From assembly GCA_002774185.1 (NCBI GenBank), contig PEZG01000041.1, forward strand, positions 1-5,063: 5,063 nt of DNA. Direction: 5' to 3'. The notes below the pieces were generated by a model. That model had not been told where the DNA came from and did no database searches. It saw nothing but the letters and a program-made list of their open reading frames with translations. The translations under genes were made by a program, and so were the position numbers. Position 1 is the first letter of the stretch; every line of letters begins with the position of its first letter. Source of the stretch: Candidatus Roizmanbacteria bacterium CG09_land_8_20_14_0_10_41_9. Lineage in GTDB: Bacteria > Patescibacteriota > Microgenomatia > UBA1406 > GWC2-37-13. Shown here piece by piece: positions 1 through 4,885 of the stretch.

Positions 1-22
1 AAAAAAAGAAATGGCAGCTTTT

Positions 23-997
23 TCATTTGTTTTTCTTAATCTCTCTATAGATTGTGGCGGATATGGTTTTTATCACCTCTTTAAGTTTTTCGAAATCTGA
101 TCCTCTCGTCATCACACAGAGTAAATACGGGTTGGACGGGTAATATACGATCCCGCAATCGTGAAGTTGCAGAGTGTTGGAATCCGCAGTCCCCCGTTCT
201 CCAAATTTATGGGAGACCACAACATCCCGGGGAACCCCGGCTACGATTCCCTCCTTAAATTCTACCTGACTCAAAAACTCCAAGGCCTTTTCTGACATAT
301 TGCGATTCAAATAGGACGCATTATAAAGGATCCGGAAAAAAGACGCATAAGATTTGACGGACATATAATCGTCGCGGGTTCGAATCCCCGGGATCTCTAT
401 ACTTAGGTCTTGATACACTTTATTGAGAGGGGCTCCACTGATGAACCCCAGTAAGGAATCCTTTGCTACGTTATCCGAATAAGCAATCATACGAAGTAGT
501 AGATCATCAATCGTGTACGATTTTCCTACCTCTGCCTGGAAGGAGGAAGGGATCAGGGGACTTAGCGTATCGATTTTCTTTGTTGTCACTTTTTGTAAAA
601 GGAGGGAAGGATCGGATTCTGCCTCTTTGAGATAGGCAATAAGGATTGGAACTTTTAAAAGGCTTGCTGGTGAAAATTTCTCCTGTTCGCCAATACCAAA
701 CCAGGGTCCGTTGTTCAACTCGCGAAAGTATACCGAGATATGGAAAACAGAGTCGTCATCCTTCACGGAATCTATGTATTTCTCCGTAAGATGCTTCATC
801 TGGACCACTTCAGAGCTTTGGAATCCCTCCTCAGACACGCATTCCAACAGCGGATTGATGAACTTAAATCCGCCCTGTCTGAGTTCGAATTTTTTTTCTT
901 TTGTTGTTGAGTCAATTTTTTTTTGCGAAGATCCTATTAAATATCCGGCAAAACCGGTAATGATGCAGAGGAATGTTATTGTTGCAATTTTTTTCAT
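23..997 (-). CDS. Membrane-anchored serine hydrolase, class A beta-lactamase fold (Beta-lactamase2-like)
   Basis: This encodes a protein of about 324 residues. It starts with an N-terminal signal anchor (MKKIATITFLCIITGFAGYL), followed by a polar linker and then a beta-lactamase/DD-peptidase-type domain. Visible active-site motifs, numbered from the ATG, are SLLK at 112-115 (nucleophile Ser and Lys), SDN at 174-176, and KFG at 264-266 in place of the usual KTG. I see no ExxLN omega-loop motif with the general-base Glu of true class A beta-lactamases; that stretch holds an acidic RTRDDYMS segment instead. A role as a cell-wall peptidase or other extracytoplasmic serine hydrolase is therefore more likely than antibiotic hydrolysis. 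I chose ATG at 997 over the in-frame TTG at 1009 because the ATG gives a compact Met-Lys-Lys signal start; neither has a visible ribosome binding site. The stop is TGA. The gene points away from the rest of the window, and a REP-like palindrome lies just upstream of its start. The fold is secure; the substrate is unknown. Confidence 0.88.
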   Translation of the reverse strand: MKKIATITFLCIITGFAGYLIGSSQKKIDSTTKEKKFELRQGGFKFINPLLECVSEEGFQSSEVVQMKHLTEKYIDSVKDDDSVFHISVYFRELNNGPWFGIGEQEKFSPASLLKVPILIAYLKEAESDPSLLLQKVTTKKIDTLSPLIPSSFQAEVGKSYTIDDLLLRMIAYSDNVAKDSLLGFISGAPLNKVYQDLSIEIPGIRTRDDYMSVKSYASFFRILYNASYLNRNMSEKALEFLSQVEFKEGIVAGVPRDVVVSHKFGERGTADSNTLQLHDCGIVYYPSNPYLLCVMTRGSDFEKLKEVIKTISATIYREIKKNK

Positions 998-1012
998 TGA
1001 AATAATCAAAAA

Positions 1013-1033
1013 GAGCTTCGATAAACTCAGCTC
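1013..1033 (+). repeat. REP-like palindrome, CTTCG-taaa-CTCAG variant
   Basis: GAGC (1013-1016) pairs with GCTC (1030-1033) around CTTCGATAAACTCAG, which matches the CTTCG...CTCAG consensus of the other REP-like copies here. A partial second copy (CCTTCGAC) follows at 1034-1041. It lies 15 nt upstream of the serine hydrolase start codon, so it would be in that gene's 5' untranslated region or promoter zone. Confidence 0.6.
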
Positions 1034-1083
1034 CCTTCGACCAATTACTTATAATCTCCTCACTGGTAACTCCAGGTGTTGGA

Positions 1084-1127
1084 GACCCTGAGCGAGGAAC
1101 TGTTCTTAAGCGACGAGTCGAAGGGTC
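1084..1127 (-). repeat. REP-like palindrome with expanded loop
   Basis: GACCCT (1084-1089) pairs with AGGGTC (1122-1127). The arms read CCCTGAGCGA and GTCGAAGGG, the two halves of the common CCCTGAGCGAAGTCGAAGGG-type intergenic palindrome. Here about 20 nt separates the halves (roughly 1096-1116) where standard copies have almost none. Only 4 nt lie between it and the next REP-like copy, making a small cluster. Confidence 0.6.
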
Positions 1128-1131
1128 GAAA

Positions 1132-1152
1132 ACCCTGAGCTTGTCGAAGGGT
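1132..1152 (-). repeat. REP-like palindrome abutting the tRNA-Pro 3' end
   Basis: ACCCT (1132-1136) pairs with AGGGT (1148-1152), enclosing GAGCTTGTCGA. On the minus strand it reads CCCTTCGACAAGCTCAGGG directly after the tRNA. The last base of its stem (1152) is also the tRNA discriminator position, so the palindrome begins exactly where the mature tRNA ends. A nearly identical core recurs at 2753-2775. Confidence 0.75.
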
Positions 1153-1225
1153 CGGAGTAGTGGGACTTGAACCCACGGCCTTCAGACCCCCAGCCTGACG
1201 CTCTAGCCATCTGAGCTATACTCCG
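1152..1225 (-). tRNA. tRNA-Pro (anticodon GGG)
   Basis: The cloverleaf folds completely over 74 nt. The acceptor stem is CGGAGTA/TACTCCG, perfectly paired. The D arm is GCTC/GAGC. The anticodon stem is TCAGG/TCTGA with loop CTGGGGG, which places GGG at positions 34-36. The T arm is GTGGG/CCCAC with loop TTCAAGT, and the discriminator is A. The C1:G72 first pair and A73 are typical bacterial proline tRNA identity elements. The 3' CCA is not encoded: CCC follows A73 and belongs to the adjacent REP-like palindrome, so CCA addition by a nucleotidyltransferase is expected. It reads CCC codons, and CCU by wobble. Confidence 0.96.
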
Positions 1226-1226
1226 A

Positions 1227-1346
1227 GTAAAAGACCATTTAGAATTAATAGTTTAGAATTAAGAATTCCGCACAATCTAGAATTTTTTTATACATATCTC
1301 ATTCTTAATCCTTAATTCTGCATTCTTAATTCTATTGGTATTTTAC
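1227..1346. repeat. MITE-like AT-rich element with ~22-nt terminal inverted repeats
   Basis: The left end at 1227 (GTAAAAgACCAtttAGAATTAA) and the reverse complement of the right end at 1346 (GTAAAAtACCAatAGAATTAA) match at all but two or three positions. Inside, both arms are built from 7-nt-spaced AGAATTA/AGAATTC units: 1241-1268, and 1301-1334 in inverse. The right arm carries a GCAG interruption in the heptad register, like the CAG in the AAAGTTC-type elements elsewhere in this window. The centre (1269-1300) is unpaired AT-rich sequence. It has no coding capacity. It lies between the tRNA-Pro 5' end (1225) and the mannosyltransferase start, so the tRNA promoter must be within or beyond it. 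Confidence 0.65.
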
Positions 1347-1374
1347 CAGAAATCCCCCAAACTCTCCCGCATAG

Positions 1375-1380
1375 TATAAT
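1375..1380 (+). promoter_or_regulatory. Possible -10 box (TATAAT) giving a leaderless transcript
   Basis: A perfect TATAAT ends 6 nt before the ATG at 1387, so the expected transcription start falls on or next to the A of the start codon. No Shine-Dalgarno sequence lies in between, consistent with leaderless initiation. No convincing -35 box is seen 16-18 nt upstream (that stretch is C-rich) and there is no extended TG, so the call is tentative. Confidence 0.35.
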
Positions 1381-1386
1381 GTACTC

Positions 1387-2646
1387 ATGAATCTCCCCTT
1401 CCTATCTTTATACTTTATACTTTATACTTTATGCCACCTTTTTATTTCTTACATAGTTCCCCGCTTCATTCCTTATCTTGGTTTTTTCCCCTATAAGGAA
1501 CTGCTTCCGGATTACCACCTGCCTCCCTGGATCTCTGCATTCGCGAATTTTGATGGGATTCACTACCTTCTGATTGTGAAAAACGGGTATTCCCAGTACG
1601 AACAAGCGTTCTTCCCCTTTTACCCGCTTATGGTTAAATTCTTTTCCTTTGTGTTGGGAAATAACTATCTTGTTTCTGCCTTGTTTGTTTCAAACGTATG
1701 CTTTTTTTTCGGACTTGTAATGTTCGTAAAATATCTAAAGTTGATTATTAAGGATAAAGCGCAGATTTTTTACACAGTATTATTTCTCCTTGTGTTCCCT
1801 TCATCGTTCTATTTCGGAGCCGTATATACGGAAGGATTATTTTTTTTACTTCTGGTTTCCTCCCTATATTTCTTGGAAAAGAAACAGTATAAACTCGCCG
1901 GACTTTTCGCCGCTTTATGCTCCTTTACCCGCCTGATCGGAGTGTTTTTAATCATTCCCTTCTTGATACATGTCTGTAGCGTAATAGATTCTGCCTCAGC
2001 GCAGCCCCAATACGTGCTCGGACATCGCGTCCGACTGCGCCCGTGGTTGGGGCCCCCCGCGCTTCGCCACCTATTACGCCTACGCCACTATAATATACAT
2101 TATATATATACTGTCCTCTCGCCCCTTCTCGGCCTCCTCGTCTACTCCATTTACCTTTGGATCACCACCGGAGACCCCTTGTTTTTCCTCACCTCTCAAC
2201 CCGTATTTGGCGCCAACCGCTCCTCTTCAATCATCCTGCTTCCGCAGGTAATCGTACGGTATATAAAAATCTTTATCACCGCAGCACATGATTTCCGGTA
2301 CTATGTTGCGGTCTCCGAATTTATTGTGTTTTCCGGCGTTTTCTTGGTTCTTTTTTATGATTTGATCTCTATTTTAAAACCAATCAACCCCGCTAAGCGG
2401 GGTCTCGGCTTTACTTCACGGGCCTCGAGGCTTGGGCTTAACCTATTTTCGTTCGCGAACCTTATCCTCCCAACTTTAACAGGAACATTTTCTTCCATCC
2501 CTCGGTACGTTCTATTTTCTTTATCGTTTTTCATCGTTCTCGCCTCTATAAAGAGTAAATTTATCAAAATCGGAGTCGGGATTTTCTTCCTTTTTTTGCA
2601 AATACTCATGTTGGGATTATTCATACAAGGATACTTTGTAAGTTAA
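1387..2646 (+). CDS. PIG-V-like multi-pass mannosyltransferase (GT-C fold)
   Basis: This is a 419-residue integral membrane protein with many hydrophobic segments. It resembles the PIG-V family of dolichyl/polyprenyl-phosphate-mannose-dependent glycosyltransferases, which transfer a sugar on the outer face of the membrane. Supporting motifs are PPWISAFANFDGIHYL at 46-61 (the first-loop acidic DG motif expected of GT-C enzymes), NGY at 66-68, FFPFYPL at 75-81, FPSSFYFGAVYTEG at 137-150, TRLIG at 181-185, and LPTLTGTFSSIPRYVL near 361-376. The ATG at 1387 starts the first membrane segment directly; there is no ribosome binding site, but a TATAAT lies 6 nt upstream. Two stretches look foreign to the protein: residues about 197-233 (His/Arg/Pro-rich) and 334-352 (NPAKRGLGFTSRASRLGLN). 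Both are encoded by GC-rich palindromic DNA, and both keep the reading frame. The TAA stop overlaps the start of the downstream heptad repeat. Family assignment is good; the donor and acceptor are unknown. Confidence 0.85.
   Translation: MNLPFLSLYFILYTLCHLFISYIVPRFIPYLGFFPYKELLPDYHLPPWISAFANFDGIHYLLIVKNGYSQYEQAFFPFYPLMVKFFSFVLGNNYLVSALFVSNVCFFFGLVMFVKYLKLIIKDKAQIFYTVLFLLVFPSSFYFGAVYTEGLFFLLLVSSLYFLEKKQYKLAGLFAALCSFTRLIGVFLIIPFLIHVCSVIDSASAQPQYVLGHRVRLRPWLGPPALRHLLRLRHYNIHYIYTVLSPLLGLLVYSIYLWITTGDPLFFLTSQPVFGANRSSSIILLPQVIVRYIKIFITAAHDFRYYVAVSEFIVFSGVFLVLFYDLISILKPINPAKRGLGFTSRASRLGLNLFSFANLILPTLTGTFSSIPRYVLFSLSFFIVLASIKSKFIKIGVGIFFLFLQILMLGLFIQGYFVS
1406..1433 (+). repeat. Tandem heptamer (CTTTATA)x4 inside a coding start
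   Basis: Four contiguous 7-nt units, three CTTTATA and a final CTTTATG, encode residues 7-16 of the first membrane helix of the mannosyltransferase. The period matches that of the intergenic AT-rich repeats, but the unit sequence differs. Three heptamers equal seven codons, so unit gain or loss in threes keeps the frame. Confidence 0.7.
1976..2083. repeat. In-frame palindromic insertion element within the mannosyltransferase gene
   Basis: A nested palindrome 108 nt long (36 codons). The outer arms are GTAGCGTAATAG (1976-1987) and CTATTACGCCTAC (2071-2083), with one bulged base. Inner pairs are AGCGC (1998-2002) with GCGCT (2059-2063), GCCCCAA (2004-2010) with TTGGGGC (2047-2053), and a terminal hairpin TCGGAC/GTCCGA (2018-2034) with a 5-nt loop. 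The body is visibly GC-rich within an AT-rich gene and encodes a basic, non-membrane peptide (residues 197-233). ATACAT occurs on both sides (1966-1971 and 2095-2100), 129 nt apart, encoding Ile-His twice. The behaviour resembles Rickettsia palindromic elements, though I see no sequence kinship to them. Confidence 0.7.
2387..2441. repeat. Second in-frame palindromic insert in the mannosyltransferase gene
   Basis: ACCCCGC (2387-2393) pairs with GCGGGGT (2397-2403) around a TAA loop. It is followed by the perfect 10-nt palindrome GCCTCGAGGC (2422-2431). The GC-rich stretch encodes about residues 334-352, a basic loop between two membrane segments. It interrupts otherwise AT-rich coding sequence and differs from the insert at 1976-2083. 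The right-hand boundary is approximate. Confidence 0.5.
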
Positions 2647-2801
2647 AAGTTCAAAATTTAAAATTCAAAGTTTCAGTTTAAAATTAAAAATTATTTAATT
2701 AAAAACTTTTAACTTACAACCGTAATTTTGATACTTCGGCTTTGCTCAGTATCATCCTGAGCTTGTCGAAGGATGAACTTTGCACTTTAAACTTTGAACT
2801 T
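2642..2801. repeat. Heptad-CAG-heptad AT-rich inverted repeat filling the gap before PBP2
   Basis: The left arm (2642-2694) is a run of AAAGTTC/AAAATTT-like 7-nt units, interrupted by TTTCAGT (2671-2677) and ending AAAATTAAAAATTATT. The right arm (about 2700-2801) is the inverse pattern (CTTTTAACTT, ACTTTGCACTTTAAACTTTG), broken by a REP pair at 2732-2775. The end of the left arm matches 4915-4938 with only two differences. The element overlaps the TAA of the mannosyltransferase and ends 5 nt before the PBP2 ATG, so any PBP2 regulatory signal must lie inside it or further upstream. Transcribed, it could fold into a long stem. Confidence 0.75.
2732..2775. repeat. REP pair (two inverted REP-like units) nested in a heptad repeat
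   Basis: CTTCGGCTTTGCTCAG (2734-2749) and the inverted CTGAGCTTGTCGAAG (2757-2771) share the consensus CTTCGRC..GCTCAG. They can pair through 5-bp and 6-bp blocks around TATCATC. CATCC/GGATG (2753-2757, 2771-2775) adds an inner palindrome. Removing 2732-2775 joins heptad sequence that matches the uninterrupted arm at 4956-5008, which indicates insertion of the pair into an older repeat. Confidence 0.75.
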
Positions 2802-2806
2802 ATTGT

Positions 2807-4429
2807 ATGGCTAAACTGTTCCCTTTTTACAAAGTCCGCTCCGGAGGCCTAGATTTTCAAAAAAACGAAAAGGGTCCTCCACAAAATTCGCTTTTTTTTT
2901 ACATCCTATTCATCGCTCTCATATTCTGCGGCCTTATCCTTCGGCTGTTCCAACTCACGATCGTAAAAGGGAACTACTACCAAAGGCTTTCCGAACAAAA
3001 CCGCATCCGGGAACTCATCATTGATCCGAGGCGGGGATCCATCCTGGATCGAAAAGGAATGGTGATTGCCAAAAATGAAGAGTCGAAAACCGATCGGAAT
3101 GACGCACATATCGAATCCGGACGCACCTATGGATATTCCTATTCCATCGCCCACCTGATCGGATACCGCCAAACTGCGGATAAAAACGATCTAAAAAATG
3201 ACAATTGCATCAATCCGCTCCATTTGGGAGACAAGGTTGGTAAAAAGGGCGTGGAAAAATTATTCGAATGCGATCTGCGAGGCCTACATGGGAAAAAACT
3301 CATTGAGGTAGACGCTAAAGGCGCGTATGTGAAAACCATCACGGTTCAACCCCCGAAAGACGGTAAACCCATTCAGCTCGCTTTTGATTCTGTCCTCCAG
3401 GAAAAAGCCTATGAATTGATCAAGACAAAGAATGCCGTGGTTGTTGCTTTGAAGCCTAAAACCGGAGAGGTGCTTATTCTCACCTCATCTCCATCCTTTG
3501 ACCCACAGGATTTTGAGGATGCGAACACTTCGTCGATCCGCAAATATTTCTCAGATCCCTCCAAACCCATGTTCAATCGTGCGACTGAAGGCGTGTACCC
3601 TCCAGGGTCTCTTTTCAAACTCACGGTTGCGTCTGGGGCTCTGGAGGAAAAAAAGATTACGGAAAAAACCCTATTCGAGGACACCGGCACTATTAAAGCG
3701 GGGCCCTTGACATTTGGGAACTGGTATTTCCTGCAGTATGGGAAAACCGAAGGGATGGTTGATATAGTCAAAGCAATCCGCCGCTCCAATGATATTTTTT
3801 TCTACAGGACGGGCGGGCTTTTGGGACCTGAGGATTTGAAAAAATGGGCTGAGATATTTGGTTACGGCAAGCAAACGGGAATCGGGTTTGAAGAAGCCGA
3901 GGGAACCATCCCTTCCCCATTTTGGAAAGAGGAAACCCTAAAGGATCAGTGGTATACAGGTGATATGTACAATTTTTCCATCGGTCAAGGATATTTATTA
4001 ACCACTCCTCTTCAAGTCGCCCTTGCTTCCTCGGTGTTTGCAAACGACGGATCCCTGTGTGTCCCGCAATTATTAAAGGTTAATGACGAAATTAAACCCC
4101 AGTGCAAAAAACTTCCCCTTTCCGATAAAACTATAGCGTTAATAAAGCGGGGAATGGAAGAGGCGTGTTCTCCCGGCGGCACGGGTTGGCCGCTTTTCGA
4201 TTTTTCCGTTTCCTCCACATCCGCAAAAATCCAAACCGCATGCAAAACCGGCACAGCAGAATCCCATAGCGTGTCCGGAATCCCCCATGCGTGGTTTACC
4301 GTCTATGCCCCATCCTCCAATCCGGAGATCGCACTCACCATCCTTATTGAAGAAGGCGGGCAAGGCTCTGATGTTGCCGCCCCGATCGCCAAGGAAATCC
4401 TGAAATCTTACTTTGAACGAAAGGAATAA
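2807..4429 (+). CDS. mrdA: Penicillin-binding protein 2-type peptidoglycan D,D-transpeptidase (MrdA-like), short head domain
   Basis: This 540-residue class B PBP would cross-link peptide stems of peptidoglycan on the outer membrane face, normally working with a SEDS glycosyltransferase (RodA), which is not in this window. In order, it has a cytoplasmic tail, one membrane segment (about 29-53), a PBP dimerization region starting IIDPRRGSILDRKG (71-84), a VGKKGVEKLFECDLRG segment (144-159), and the transpeptidase domain. Catalytic motifs are SLFK (nucleophile S268, K271; context YPPGSLFK), SND at 327-329, and KTG at 480-482. WYTGDMYNFSIGQGYLLTTPLQVA (382-405) is strongly PBP2-like. Between IAKN (87-90) and IAHLIGY (114-120) only about 23 residues remain, where longer PBP2 proteins carry a larger head region, so the protein is shorter than the usual 600 or more. 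The ATG at 2807 has no ribosome binding site and follows the heptad repeat directly. Class B PBP is certain; PBP2 rather than FtsI is likely. Confidence 0.93.
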   Translation: MAKLFPFYKVRSGGLDFQKNEKGPPQNSLFFYILFIALIFCGLILRLFQLTIVKGNYYQRLSEQNRIRELIIDPRRGSILDRKGMVIAKNEESKTDRNDAHIESGRTYGYSYSIAHLIGYRQTADKNDLKNDNCINPLHLGDKVGKKGVEKLFECDLRGLHGKKLIEVDAKGAYVKTITVQPPKDGKPIQLAFDSVLQEKAYELIKTKNAVVVALKPKTGEVLILTSSPSFDPQDFEDANTSSIRKYFSDPSKPMFNRATEGVYPPGSLFKLTVASGALEEKKITEKTLFEDTGTIKAGPLTFGNWYFLQYGKTEGMVDIVKAIRRSNDIFFYRTGGLLGPEDLKKWAEIFGYGKQTGIGFEEAEGTIPSPFWKEETLKDQWYTGDMYNFSIGQGYLLTTPLQVALASSVFANDGSLCVPQLLKVNDEIKPQCKKLPLSDKTIALIKRGMEEACSPGGTGWPLFDFSVSSTSAKIQTACKTGTAESHSVSGIPHAWFTVYAPSSNPEIALTILIEEGGQGSDVAAPIAKEILKSYFERKE

Positions 4430-4447
4430 ATCTCGCATCTTGTTGTA

Positions 4448-4465
4448 TATAGTCCGTTGACTATA
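4448..4465. repeat. Perfect hairpin after the PBP2 gene
   Basis: TATAGTC (4448-4454) pairs perfectly with GACTATA (4459-4465) around a 4-nt loop, CGTT, 19 nt after the PBP2 stop codon. No T-run follows, so it is not a standard intrinsic terminator. It lies 5 nt before the heptad arm at 4471 and may be another repeat type or an mRNA end-stabilising stem. Confidence 0.5.
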
Positions 4466-4470
4466 GATAA

Positions 4471-4513
4471 TTCAAAGTTAAAAGTGCAAAGTTGCAGTTC
4501 AAAGTTTTAAGTT
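4471..4513 (+). repeat. Heptad-CAG-heptad arm upstream of the S23 gene
   Basis: Seven-nucleotide units (TTCAAAG, TTAAAAG, TGCAAAG) lead into TTGCAGTTC and a further AAAGTTTTAAG. Compared with the reverse complement of 4956-5008 it aligns along its whole length with a few substitutions and one missing heptamer (ATTCAAA), so the two form inverted arms around the S23 gene. It ends 3 nt before the GTG start. Confidence 0.7.
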
Positions 4514-4516
4514 GAT

Positions 4517-4885
4517 GTGATACAGAATCAGGAATATAAAAAAAAGCTCATAGCAAGAGGTATCACGTTAGGAAGAAAAACAATTTTATTAATAGATAGG
4601 TTCCCAAACAAGAAATCTGCGTGGGTAATTGCGGATCAACTCTTAAGAGCTTCCACATCGGTTGGAGCTAATATTAGTGAAGCACAAGCTGCCGCAAGTA
4701 AGAAAGATTTTATTAATTTCTTAAACTATTCTTTGAAAAGTGCGAATGAGACTAAGTTCTGGCTCATTCTCTCGAAAGATCTGTCAAATATTTTGGTAAA
4801 TGATATTAATATTCTCCTATCTGAAACGATCGAGCTCTCAAATATTCTTGGTTCGTCTATCAAGAAACTAAAAAACATCGAATAA
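4517..4885 (+). CDS. Four-helix bundle protein (S23 / 23S rRNA intervening-sequence protein family)
   Basis: This 122-residue all-helical protein matches the S23/IVP four-helix bundle family in length and core signature: QLLRASTSVGANISEAQAA (41-59) and the KDFINFLNYSLKSANETKFW block (63-82). Family members occur inside 23S rRNA intervening sequences, as stand-alone genes, and as relatives of the Avd accessory protein of diversity-generating retroelements. They form oligomeric barrels with basic surfaces, but their general function is unresolved. Here there is no flanking rRNA and no reverse transcriptase. The start is GTG at 4517: an in-frame TAA lies just upstream at 4508-4510, and the overlapping ATG at 4515 is followed at once by TGA. 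There is no ribosome binding site. The gene is clearly more AT-rich than its PBP neighbour and sits between heptad repeats on both sides, which suggests it travels with them or came from elsewhere. Confidence 0.88.
   Translation: MIQNQEYKKKLIARGITLGRKTILLIDRFPNKKSAWVIADQLLRASTSVGANISEAQAAASKKDFINFLNYSLKSANETKFWLILSKDLSNILVNDINILLSETIELSNILGSSIKKLKNIE

Noticed and set aside
1..22. Intrinsic terminator after the serine hydrolase
   Set aside because: The minus strand has a T-rich end, but I see only a weak stem of about 4 bp, and the window ends there.
998..1009. TTG start at 1009 for the serine hydrolase
   Set aside because: It is only four codons upstream of an ATG that begins a typical Met-Lys-Lys signal anchor, and neither has a ribosome binding site.
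1048..1053. Minus-strand TATAAG as -10 of the serine hydrolase promoter
   Set aside because: No acceptable -35 box lies 16-18 nt upstream.
711..1091. Plus-strand 126-codon open frame
   Set aside because: It is the opposite strand of the serine hydrolase over most of its length and then runs into REP-like repeats; the peptide shows no recognisable domain.
1539..1548. Palindromes ATTCGCGAAT (1539-1548) and GTTCGCGAAC (2451-2460) sharing TCGCGA
   Set aside because: They are short, lie in coding sequence that makes sense as FANF/FANL, and two copies are not enough to claim a motif.
1976..2083. Frameshift or pseudogene in the mannosyltransferase
   Set aside because: The membrane-protein sequence is in the same frame before and after the insert, and conserved motifs continue to the C-terminus.
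2355..2624. Minus-strand open frame over the end of the mannosyltransferase
   Set aside because: It is a shadow of the membrane-protein coding strand and has no domain.
2763..2791. PBP2 promoter with TTGTCG (-35) in the REP and TTTAAA (-10) in the heptads
   Set aside because: The 17-nt spacing is right, but each box matches only four of six bases, which is expected by chance in such AT-rich repeats.
3409..3789. Minus-strand open frames across the PBP2 gene (also 2906-3172, 3139-3342, 3671-4043, 4012-4438)
   Set aside because: They lie antisense to clear transpeptidase motifs and have no family features of their own.
4517..4885. Avd accessory protein of a diversity-generating retroelement
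   Set aside because: There is no reverse transcriptase and no template/variable repeat pair in the window; the S23 family call is enough.
4517..4885. Intervening sequence inside a 23S rRNA gene
   Set aside because: The neighbouring DNA is a PBP gene and AT-rich repeats, with no rRNA sequence.
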